Source of the DNA: Adineta ricciae
Taxonomy: Eukaryota; Rotifera; Eurotatoria; Adinetida; Adinetidae
Length of the DNA stretch: 64,000 bases
Reading direction: 5' to 3'
Assembly (NCBI GenBank): GCA_905250025.1
Contig: CAJNOJ010000155.1
Span: forward strand, 186,477 to 250,476
A program made the translations under genes and the position numbers. A model generated the notes under the pieces. That model searched no databases. It worked only from the letters and a program-made list of their open reading frames with translations, and was not told the DNA's origin. This document shows, one piece after another, positions 37,301 through 48,346 of this stretch. Numbering within the stretch: the first letter of the stretch is position 1; each line of letters starts with the position of its first letter.

Positions 37301-39302
37301 GTGAATGACAAGGAAAAGAGCAGATTTTTTCGAAGATAAACTCATCGATGCATCACGTGTTGTCGCTTCTTCAATTTGTATAAAACCAATTTCTGCTTCT
37401 CGATAGCCTTTAAATATTCGAATAGCAATGCCTCGATGAATATCATAAACAATAATTCGACCGAAACTATCACAAACTGCAGCTATGTGAAGACCAGGTG
37501 AGACGATGATCTTCTCACCATGTCGACGTAAATCACGAATGCCAAATCTATGTTCGCATTTTATTCAACTATATTCATGTAATAGGGATCGTTTGAGCAC
37601 TTACCTACTATCAAGTTTAGTCTCCGACTCGATTTTAGGCTTTTGAGTGTCGGAACTTGATGTTTGTTTAGTCGGCATCAATCGACTAGAGAGAAACGAA
37701 GCATATGTCAACAAACTGATTTTTAATAAGTTGGAAACTTACCTAAAGGCAGATATAAAGGAACTTTTGAACTTATCAACAACTGCAAAGGCGACTTCTG
37801 TTAGATGAGGCACTTGCGCACCCTAGAATTTGGAGTTATGAAGAAGAAGTTGAGAAAAAAAAATTTGAATTACTTCTGCACAATAATAAAAATTGCAATA
37901 TGGCTCAACACCGACAGTTATCAAACGAGTAAAGAGAGGTGGAACCGAGCGAATCTGAATAGTACAACTTTTCATATTGAGATAATCAATAGAGAACTGT
38001 AGTTTACTTGTGCTTGATAACCACCAGTCATAGAAGCAACACAGAATTGATCGAAACGATTATCCGTGATTAATCCTGGATATACTCAATTGAAATAAAT
38101 ATGCATCACCATGTTTGAACGTTACCTGCAGGAGCGAAATCGTAGACTTGGTTTTGATCGGGAAAACCCCATTTTTTAAACGACAATTGTGGTGATGATG
38201 ATGATAACATATTCGCTAGAGGAATCTCGTTTTGAAATAAAATCAAATCTCTGTGTTCTTACTAGATTTCAACGCATGTTCTCGACAAACTTTCAATAAT
38301 TGATACAATGATAAACCATCAATAGCAACAAGAATTGATGAACGATATTGAATATATAATTCATCAGGCTAAATGAACTTCGAAGATTAAGAAACGCTTC
38401 TCAATCAGAGAAAATAATTACCTGTTCTGTTAAACTTCGAATATGTGAGGGAAATTGTGTATGACATTTCAACTTAACTACGGGTTCATCATGAAATATC
38501 TGAGAAAATAATAATACTCCATCCTAGAAATCAATTGATATGATATACAAATCGAAAGTGTTTTTCATTTCGTTTACTTCGTTATACATTCGAACATAAC
38601 CGGTGCTGAAACCAATAATAATACACGTCCATTCCGGTGATGATCTATGAAACATATCATACGTCTTTATTCTCATTTCTCAATTCGAATTTGGTACCTT
38701 CTAGTATTCGAAGCAATTGGTAAACAAAGAATACTGGCAATTCTCTCACTGGAAAAAAAAATTTTAACATAAAAAAGATGATTACACATCTTGTTAGTGA
38801 ATGTACTTAGATTCAACTTGTAATTTTGTCTCAAAGGACGTCGTAAAGTTTGACTGTTCATGACTTGAAGTTTTATTTCTTGCTAAATGAAGAGAAAATT
38901 TATTAAGAAAAAGATAAAAAAGTAACGAACCTGTGGAAACAATGATCTGCTGATCGAAAGCAGTAACAAGAAGATTTAATGCCGGAGAAAATGCTATTTG
39001 ACATTCGCGTAACCATTGAGTTCGTTCACCGATTGTTTTCTTCTTTTTCTTTGTCTCTGTGGAGAGTAGCGCTGCTGTTCTAGCAACACTTTCCGACGCT
39101 AAATTAAGCAAATCATTCTCTTCAATAAAAACAAACAGATTTCAATGGTCTCACTTGGTTGTTGTTCATCATCTTCGGTGAAATCCGTGTCAGTTGTTGG
39201 ATATTCAGCTTCACTGACAGATTTGAGTAAATGAGGGAGAAGCACTGCTCGAATTCGTGGTAAATCATCGATAGTCGAGATGGTGTTCAGAGAACAAGCC
39301 AT
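34331..39302 (-). CDS. RAB3GAP2: Rab3 GTPase-activating protein non-catalytic subunit
   Basis: Eighteen exons on the minus strand: 39302..39155, 39098..38931, 38882..38807, 38748..38698, 38644..38578, 38523..38422, 38368..38263, 38215..38126, 38075..38008, 37954..37874, 37822..37743, 37685..37605, 37547..37277, 37224..37022, 36971..36584, 36533..35720, 35659..35192, 35142..34331; 1357 residues (human 1393). The N-terminus MACSL and the beta-propeller-like half carry PEWTCIIIGFSTGYVRMYNE, FPSHIRSLTEQ, RRHGEKIIVSPGLHIAAV and EIWGCQQGARVAAFNV. The helical C-terminal half includes EKIGKIPKDRICYKEL, SFRPFSLFDTKGVHAFF and RRHYISLLYAYNYDDLA. With RAB3GAP1 it forms the RAB3 GAP / RAB18 GEF complex that controls exocytosis and ER-lipid-droplet membranes. 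The intron count is the highest density in the window. Confidence 0.95.
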
Positions 39303-40044
39303 GTGAAAAGAGAGGAAATTTGTTCTGTAAAAACCAACTTTTATTTAAATCTATTCTTACACCACTCTGACATTCCTATCGTATCAGCTGGCTCATCATC
39401 ATTCGATTGGTAAAAATTGTGACCCAACAAAACATGAATTTCCATCAACGAAACTTTTCCCAACTCTCATTCCAAAATTCAACCCGTTCAACATATTTTT
39501 CTATACTAAAAATTCCACTATTAAACATTTCTAATTAATTATTATCAGCTAGCGCCATCTACTATCCACTTGAAGCCTGTTATTCTCTCAATTGAACATT
39601 AAATAAATTTTTGTCATTTCTAGGTGAAATATATATCTTTATTTTCACTTCCCATAATCAAACGCTTGGAAAAGTTTCTCTTCGAAAAACCACGACAATA
39701 CGGCTGCTAATTAATAAAGACTTGTAATCAAACATCATTTATTCTTTCCTCTTTCTTTCTTTCATTGATGTCATCAGGAGAAGATAAGTTCGGGTATAAA
39801 AGAAAGAGAAAATTAAACTATTCCGGACGTTATTGTATCTCATCCTATTTCAGGTAGATAGAAAGTTTGAAAAGAAGAAGAAAAATGCGTGTTTAGTTGA
39901 CTGACAAAGAATCATCAGCACGCACAAGTGAAAGCATCAAGCCTTGACAAGTATATATGATGACAGACATGTAATCTTCCTATTTCATCAGTGAAATTTT
40001 CTCATCTAGCAAAGATTTCAGAAGAAAAGACATCGTCGTCAGAA
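39303..40044. other. Divergent promoter region between RAB3GAP2 and CNG channel
   Basis: 742 bp between divergent starts. Contains a TATA box at 39795-39802 pointing toward the CNG gene; no coding sequence. Confidence 0.55.
39795..39802 (+). promoter_or_regulatory. TATA box, CNG channel gene
   Basis: TATAAAAG about 250 bp upstream of the predicted ATG of the cyclic nucleotide-gated channel, in a divergent promoter region. A 5' UTR of roughly 220 nt would follow. Confidence 0.5.
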
Positions 40045-42263
40045 ATGAACAACGATTCGGAACAAACGGCAGCTTTACATTCCGATGATCTTCGAACAAT
40101 AATTAAAACATCGAATCGTTTTTATTATGTCATTCAAGTATGGTTAAATCGGTTTTTGTTGATTTTAATCATACGTATGATTTGTTTTTAGTTCATATTT
40201 GCACCTTTGAATGTAAGATTTTTTGAGAAACTTGAAATTTTTATTTAATTTTCTCTTGAAAGCGGATATGTCGCTGTTCTCGACGTCAAAAGGAATCGCA
40301 AGACGCCGATGCTTCTCCGACTCAAGCAGCTGGAGAAGAAAACAGGTTTAAAATAGAAAATCTCTTTCGCTTGCTTGATTATTTCTTCTAGAAATTGGAT
40401 TGTCGATCCCTCGGGCTCGTTCTACTACTACTGGTCAGCTATTGTTTCACTTGCTGTTCTCTACAACTTAACTCTCTTAATCGGTCGAAGTGGTTTTCTT
40501 CTTCTCCAAGATCGTCTCTTAATTCTTTGGCTTATTTGTGATTATCTTTGTGATATTTGTTATATTGTTGATACATTTATCCAATCACGAAAGACTTATC
40601 TTGATCAAGGTCTGGTTGTTCGTGATTTATCTAAATTACGTAATCATTACATTCACAGTCGAGCATTTCTATTAGATATTCTTTCGTTATTACCAACTGA
40701 TTTTCTGTATTTCATACCGAAACTTTACCTTTTACCATCATTACGTTTTAATCGTTTACTTCGCGTCTATCGTTTCGTAGAATTCTCTGACAAAGTCGAA
40801 ACCCAAACTAATCATCCGAATATCTTTCGTCTTGTTTCGTTATTAACGACTATTGTGATATTAATCCACTGGAATGCATGCATCTATTTCATTATCAGTC
40901 GATGGATTGGTTATTCGAGTGATTCATGGGTTTATAATATGACCGCACCGACCGGAACAATGCTATCAACGCAATATATCTATTGTTTCTTTTGGTCAAC
41001 ATTGGTCTTGACGAATATTGGTGAAGTCCCGCCACCAGAATCCGATGTAAGAAAATCTGTCGCAGAAATTATCGGTTTTCCTCATTTCGACTACTCTTAG
41101 ATTGAAATTCTTTTCGTTACTACGAATTTTCTTCTCGGCGTGATTGTTTTTGCTACTAGTAAGTATCTGTATCGCTTGAGTTCATTGAAGAATCGAATGT
41201 CTTTTATTTAGTTGTGGGAAATGTCGGTTCTATCATCGCGAGTATGAACACAGTTCGTGCTGATTTCCGACAGAAAGTAGATCAGATCAAACAATACATG
41301 GGTTTTCGTAAAGTTGGCACTGAACTGGAACGACGTGTTATCACTTGGTTTGATTATTTGTGGTTACAAAAACAAGTAGCTAATGAAGATGAAGTTTTAG
41401 GTAAGCGAAAGTCTTTATTCGAAGAAAAACGCCAGTGAATTACTGTTTCCGATTGAAGATTCTTTACCACAAAAACTCCGTGTCGAAATAGCAAGTCACG
41501 TGCATCTAGCAGCACTAAAACGTGTGCCCATCTTCGCGGAAGCTCAACCTGGCTTACTTGTTGAACTTGTAACTCGACTTAAACTACAAATCTTTAGTCC
41601 AGGAGATTATGTTTGTAAAAAGGGTAAACAATGTTCTATTATAAAAGATTTTTCATTTGTAAAACTTTTCTTTTCAGGTGATATTGGAAAGGAAATGTAT
41701 ATTATCAAACGTGGTCGATTGAGTGTCGTTTCAGACGATGGAACAAAGGTTTTTGTTAATCTCGAAGAAGGAAGTGTGTTCGGGGAAATCTCCATTCTTA
41801 ATATTCCAGGTGATAAATCATAATCTTCACGAAAACCAATGTCGTTTTCATTTGCTTAGGAAGCAAAACTGGAAATCGCCGAACAGCGAATATTCGAAGT
41901 GTTGGTTATTCCGACTTATTTTGTTTAACAAAACAAGATTTATGGGAAGTGTTAGCTGAATATCCATCTGCTCGTGATACATTAATCGAACGTGGTAAAG
42001 CACATCTACGGAAAGACAATCTACTCGATGAGGATGCCGCACAAACTGCTCAACTCGATCAAGCTGCTATTCCAGACAAAGTCGCTCGAATTCAAGAAAG
42101 CATCGATAAATTAGAAACACGTATCGCACGCATTATGGGCGAATACAAAGCCAATATGAATGCACTCGGTCAACGTTTACAAGCCATTGAACAACTAACC
42201 GAAGAAAAACATGAAAATGCACTCGATCCGACCGGCGCCATAACTTACGCTGAAGATGTTTGA
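40045..42263 (+). CDS. CNGA: Cyclic nucleotide-gated cation channel, CNGA-type subunit
   Basis: Nine exons: 40045..40137, 40192..40212 (21-nt microexon), 40263..40345, 40392..41046, 41101..41158, 41212..41400, 41459..41623, 41678..41809, 41860..42263; 599 residues. Six membrane segments (about 70-300) include S4-like [16 protein letters not shown], then the pore TNIGEVPPP (about residues 273-281) with the Glu filter of CNGA subunits. C-linker: [21 protein letters not shown]. Cyclic-nucleotide-binding domain (about 400-510): [40 protein letters not shown], with the binding-pocket RRTA. A C-terminal coiled coil fits the trimerising CLZ segment. The channel conducts Na+/Ca2+ on cGMP or cAMP binding in sensory cells. 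The start at 40045 is the first ATG of the open frame. Confidence 0.95.
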
Positions 42264-43369
42264 TTACTCGAAATACATATATATGTGTATAATCTTCGTT
42301 TTTTGTATAACATTCCTGAAGTGTATTTACGTATATGTGATGTAAATGTTATTTGAGAAGATAGTTATCATAAGTTGAAGTATTGTTCAATTCTCACGTC
42401 TCTCGATACATAATATTCGATTCTCATTAACATCAATGAAAAAGAGAAGATGAAATATTGTCATTCGAGATCATTTCCACTTGTCCGGTCCCTTAGGTAT
42501 GAGTTCATTTCATATCTTCACATGAATAATTCGCATTCTGAAACACCTACTAACTGGTTAGAAACAAAAATGACTAACATACCGGCTTGTTTCTCTTTCT
42601 TCTACTCGAAAACATGATTGATACATACATTGCATATTCTCAGTATGTGATCTTTCGACTCCTCGCATAAAGATAGCGACCGTGATGTTTTTTCAAATAT
42701 GCCGGCATTCTCTCAGTATGGATGTATATCAAGCCAAACGAAATATCTTTTTTCTTCATTTGCAGACAAAGATAAGGATCAACGTAGAAGTATACAATCA
42801 GGTTTGGAATGTTTTTTTTTGTCTTCTTTTCGATACGATGAAGTTAGTTTTATGACCAAGACTTGATAATTAGATGAACTCGATAGGAATGTGTTCGACA
42901 CGCGATATGCGAAGAGTTAGTCGTGATTTATTGACCGTTATCGGTCTGTCTTCTTTCAAGTCATCTCTATGTCTTCTGTTTCGTTGATTAGAAAAAATAA
43001 GAAGAAAAACGAGAATCAATTCAAGTTAGATAGAATAAACAGCAATCTGCCATTCGTTTATTTCGAACTTTACGATTTAGACATATGTACATATATATAT
43101 GGGTGTATGTCGATGTGAAATAGAAGGAAGAAGGGCATTTAGGACTGACCGTTTATCCTTCTCTCCTTCCAGAACAAGAGAAGAGAGATTCGTTCTTTTC
43201 TCTTTCTCTCTTTTCTCTTTAACTCCTACATCTTCTTATTCATACGGACGAACTATTGTATATACGACGACTGAAAAGAGAAGTAGTCATACATCATCTC
43301 ATTTCTTCATTCGTTCTAGATCTGTTCACAAGTTTTTTTTGTTGTCATTTCTTATCGTGAGCAATCAAT
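42264..43369. other. Interval between CNG channel and type II membrane protein
   Basis: 3' UTR of the CNG gene then about 1 kb without a coding frame. Pyrimidine-rich (CTCTTT) tracts just upstream of 43300 probably belong to the promoter/5' UTR of the next gene. Confidence 0.5.
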
Positions 43370-45886
43370 ATGGATAATACTGGTGCAACATTACCTTCTC
43401 AAACAAGTCCAAATCTCGGCAATCCACTCAATCCTCTTCCTATTCCACCTTTAGCATCCGAAGCACCTTCAACAACTACAATCGAATCGATTGTTTCCAC
43501 TCCGTTGGAGCCTGTATTATCAGCAACGGAACCGGTAGGACAAACGAACATTGACGGAAATCTCCAGGCTCATTTCGATATTAATTACCAGGCTCATGAT
43601 GTTGCTCTCGCATCAGCAACAGCAACAACACCATCGAAAAACACTGAACAACTATCTAAAACAGCTCTTCAAGCACCTGATCATCACAAACTCGATATCG
43701 ATGATAGCGATGATCATCTTGACAAATCGAAATCATGCTGTTCAATGTTAAACAAATTACTTCTTGCCTTAGCTATTGTTTGCTTTGCACTCCTTCTTTG
43801 TAGTCTTGCATACAATGTTCTCGTCAATGTTAAAGGAGTAAGTCCACTCACAATATATCTATTGTTTGTTTGATGATTGGAGAGTGCAGGGCTTGACGAG
43901 AAAAGATAGATGTTTGTATGTATTGAAAGGATTCATCATTGAACGAACTACTGTTGTTGTTGTGTGTATATAGTCAATACAAAAGCTACTTTCAGGGACA
44001 AACATACAGTGTAATTAGAGAATGTGTAGGAAAGAAAACAATAGCCTATCATCTTCTGTTCATCGATTGATTGAATAGAAATATTCCAGATAGATTGGTT
44101 CGGACAATTGAAAGATGAGTAGCAATCTTTGTTTTATCATACAAATGTATCTGTTCAAGGTTAGGAGATGATAATCATGAATGAAATCAGATAAAAACAA
44201 CGAGATGAAGATGTTTTTCTTCTTTCATTAAACGAAAGAGAAAGATTTTTTTTTCATCGAAAAACATCTTAGTGAATTGTTCGTTGATTCTGTATCAATA
44301 GCTTCTGGTCAATGTGTAAGAATACTTGAGACAATGGCAATGTAGAGTGTCCTTAAGACATTCGAAGTGTCGTGCAATTCTGTTGAAATAATTTTGTTGA
44401 AAGCACTACTACGCTTAATTTTTCTACTAAAACAAACGACATGAGTATTGAGTGAATAATGTGCGAGTGGTTTTACTGTTGAATTTCACACTTGTGTTCT
44501 GCCATGTCAAAGTCAATTTTGTTTTTAATACTACTCTATAACCAGATGATCAGTTTCACACTATGTTGACATGTCCGCGCTGCACCTGCTCGCTACTTAA
44601 GTTGATTATTCCGGAGAATTTCGATAAAACAACGATTTCCAATATCAGTTCAATGATTATTGCAACACATTTCATTCGATTTACTTTTATTTTTATTTGA
44701 ATAAATTTCCGATAACGAAATCATTGAATATATTCTTTTCGTAGTTAAACGGAAAATACGATGGTCATGGTTGGTCAAGAATCTACTATTCTCCTATATT
44801 TGGCGGCGAATTTCCACCTTCGGAACAATCCATCTCTCAAGAATATTTCAATATAAGTCACCCAACAAATGGCGGTATCATCGTCGTACTAGCTCGTCGA
44901 GGCGCGGCTGTTCACGATGTCTTAATTCCTTACCAAGATAAAAATGGCACAAAAAATTATCGTTCAGTCGTTGTCAAAGGTGGCGAAGAGAATAATTTTG
45001 GTTCGGTTCGTTTTGGTTTTGATGATCCGAAGAATTCCTTGGATATGACTTATCAGTTACCACGAGATTATCCATTGCTCAATGCATATAAAGAAAACTG
45101 GCAAATGTTCGCTGATGAAACAAAACCATATCGTGTGCGTTTCACACGTGATTTAATTCATATCGTTTATGAATTCTCTTCGAATGATTCGAATCAATTC
45201 TTCATGACAACGATGGTCGCACCAGCCTCAAACGAAAAACTGACCGTTGATCCAACAAATAATATCTATTTCAATCTACGTAGTCATGGCGATTTAAGCA
45301 CAGTAGGATTGTTTGTTTTTCTGAAAGGTTGAAATAATTTGCCTTGTTTATTTAGCACAATTTGAATTTGAGTTCATCCGATCCAATTGAGATTTCCAAT
45401 GGACAAAAAATGGAACCAGATCGATTAATTCAAGCTCAACCTGTCAATCGATTAACCAATGCAAATAACTATTTCTACAAACTTGATCGTGCCGGAATTG
45501 GAAAGAATTACATCGCAACGTAAATTCAGCACCTTTTTGGCTGTGAAAAGCAATTGAAAAGTTTCCTTGTGTTTTTTAGTTTAACTGAAAGTGAAACCAA
45601 AACAACAATGCATGTCTTCTCCGATCATGCTGGCGTTCGCATTGATCCCCTTGGTGTTGGAGTATCGAATCAAGGTCTTAATCCCGCTACAGCAACACCT
45701 GACATGCGCGGTGTTCGAATCAGTCCTAGACAATCGCCTATTTACCAATCATCGGTAAGATGATAAATAGAAAATGATAAATTCACCGTCAATCTTTATT
45801 TCTAGTCAATCTATGGTCCAATCTCAGTCGTTTCACCATCGCAAGCTATTCATACAACATGGTGGCAATTCGAATATGAAAACTAA
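43370..45886 (+). CDS. Type II single-pass membrane protein of unknown function
   Basis: Five exons: 43370..43837, 44745..45302, 45356..45519, 45580..45754, 45806..45886; 481 residues. The first 125 residues are a Pro/Ser/Thr/Ala-rich cytoplasmic tail ending in a Cys pair (SKSCCSMLNK). One membrane helix follows (LLLALAIVCFALLLCSLAY, about 129-148), then a 330-residue extracellular region with sequons (NIS, NGT, NDS) and beta-strand-like sequence such as SRIYYSPIFGGEFPP, GGIIVVLARRGAAVHDV and MHVFSDHAGVRIDPLG. It has almost no cysteines outside. I do not recognise the family; topology resembles sarcoglycans or other beta-rich type II proteins, but no specific match. The first intron is 907 nt, about 17 times the local norm, and may carry regulatory sequence. 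Confidence 0.75.
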
Positions 45887-46791
45887 AACATATTCATTAC
45901 GTTCTTCCTTTCCAGCAGCAATAAGTAACAACGAATCAGAAGATTTAGGTGTTATATACATATAGAAATCTGTTTTCTTTTCATATTTCCTTTCTCTCCT
46001 CTTTGTTGTTCAGTATTTTAAGTCTATCTGAACGTAGATCTTTTCATTCACTATATATATATATATGTATGTGTGTGTTTGGTTTTTGTTGTCTTATTGA
46101 ATTAGTTTGTTCGTTCAAATCTTCACCAGCAAAGAAGTTTCACACAATAATAATAATAAGAAGAAAAAGCATGCACTTTTTCTTTCATTTTCTCATCATC
46201 TATTTGGTATTTAACATCGATGTTGCTGAAGAGTTCAATAAGATTTATGTTCGTATACATAAATTGTAAGAAACAGTGATTTTATTTTTCCTGAACAGAT
46301 TCATGAAGATATATACAAATACAGAAAGAACAAATTGCATTTTTTCGACAAACACGTACCATTAGAAAAGAGAAATATACAAGCATAACGTTTATCATGA
46401 AATTCCACGTTATCGACACCTTCTGAGTATTTTCTGTCTTTTCGTTCATATTCACCATACATCACTTTCTTTCTTTTGCCGAGGCAAATATCTTTCGTTG
46501 CGATTTGTATTATTAATAAGAAACAAAAAAAAATGAATAACATGTATGTGAGAGACAAAGAAGACAAAATAAACTATTTGGATACTACTACATGAGCGAA
46601 GAGATCGAACAAATTGGTGGTGGAAGACACATCACAAACACCAAAATGGAGAGATAAGAAAAAGGGACACGAAACAAGAACAACCACCAGATTAGAAACA
46701 GATTTATTATTATTATCATCAGTAATTATGTAAAAAACGATTAATTCAAAAACAGTTTTTGAAAGAGAGAACGTTACAGGATATGAAAGAT
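45887..46791. other. Convergent 3' interval
   Basis: 3' flanks of the type II membrane protein (+) and ceramide synthase (-) genes. Includes a short (TA)n/(TG)n run around 46052-46080. Open frames here (45949-46269 plus, 46301-46567 minus) are T-rich or A-rich and unsupported. Confidence 0.5.
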
Positions 46792-48346
46792 TTAGATCTT
46801 TTTCTTGTTATTTAGCTGCTCGTCACTCACATTTGCTTTTCCTTTGGATGACTGTGACCTGAAAAAAAATTAAAAAAAGAAACTCTTATGTGAATTAATA
46901 ATCTTGTTAAATTTCCAGATCATCTATAATTAGACGAGGAATATTTTCTTTGATTATCTTATGAGTAGATGCGGGACATCTTTGTAAGACAAATGACTCA
47001 TTACGTTTGTGTTCCTTTTTATAGATTCTCTTGTTCACTCACTTTGCATCGTCATCATCATCATCGTCATCGTCTTCACGAACATCATGTAAATTGTTTA
47101 AAGTACCGCTGCACACTCGAAAGAGAAATTGAAGAATAAACTAAAAAAAGAAAGAAAGTTTATTTCTATTATCTTCGGATATTTCTTACGACAAGCCAGT
47201 AGAGATTAAGTCCGAGTAATAACCACAACAATCCATTGAAAAATCCATATAATCCGCAACCTTTATCATAGGCGCGATAGGCAGTAACAACTCCTGCTGT
47301 GTATAAGACTTTCATAGGATACCAATAGAGACGAAATAGAAACCTATTGAAATAGAAAAGATTAAATATTTCATTTCTTTTTTGAGCTGTTCGTACCAAC
47401 AGAATGTGAATATGATAAAACAACCGGAAGCCGCATGTTCCCAAATCGGACATTCTTTTCCGTTCTCTCTCGATCCAAAATAATGCAAAACCTTCGTCAA
47501 TTCCAGCCAAACATCAGTGATATCATGAACAAAAAGAACAAGTAACCCAATTTTATGATAACTAATCCAAAAAAACGAACAAACTGAGATACATTTCAAG
47601 AAACGTCTTTATCTTACCGAGTTGCGTATGAGACAAAGATCAATGTCATTGTCAAAACATGATGAATGAGCATAACATAAAAATCTTTTCGTTTATAATC
47701 CATATAAAGTGTTGCATAAATAGAATGTAAGTAAAATCCACACTGAACAAAATACATGAGTTTGATATCGAATGGAATTGGCATACCGGGTGACCAATCT
47801 ACAAAAGAAAAAGGCGTTATTCATCTCGAATTCAATCAGTATTTCCAACGAACCGTCCCAAATCAGATAAAATTCATGGAAATAATTGTATCGATAATGA
47901 AGTAGGTAAACACAGTATGACCATGTACAAGTATAAAACAAACATTTCCATGCCGATTCAGGAAATTTCTTCTTGTTGATTGGCTTCAGTTTAAGCCAGT
48001 TTACAAATGGCTAAAAAAGATCATTATTCAAGTGAAAATGCTCGTAAAGACCCTGCGAACGTACCTTGCAGATATATTTTTCATATAAATAACGTAATAT
48101 TGTGATAAGTATTGCAATGTATAGAATATAATAAATTTCATGAATTGGAAAATAAAAATGTCGTGTAAAATCTTCAATAAATGAACGTGGAAATGCATAG
48201 TCACGCCACATGTATGGTTTGTAGTACCATGAGATTGCATTCCAAATGCCAACGACTAAATCTATATAGTTTGGCGTTGTTGTAAAATTGCCTTTTAAAT
48301 TTTTCCATTCCTCTCTTTGTTCATCGGTTAAATACGAATGTTCCAT
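46792..48346 (-). CDS. CERS: Ceramide synthase (TLC/Lag1 domain)
   Basis: Seven exons on the minus strand: 48346..48065, 48010..47854, 47798..47618, 47561..47397, 47343..47190, 47140..47043, 46858..46792; 367 residues. Several membrane helices carry the Lag1 motif HHVLTMTLIFVSYATR then LLVLFVHDITDVWLELTK; the HH and the HDxxD residues of the catalytic core are intact. An acidic run of eight Asp and a Lys/Ser-rich tail close the cytosolic C-terminus, a region phosphorylated in vertebrate enzymes. The linker between the first helix and the TLC domain is short (KPFVNWLKLKPINKKKFPES), so the Hox-like domain of CERS2-6 is missing, as in CERS1 and yeast Lag1. It N-acylates sphingoid bases in the endoplasmic reticulum. 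Confidence 0.94.
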
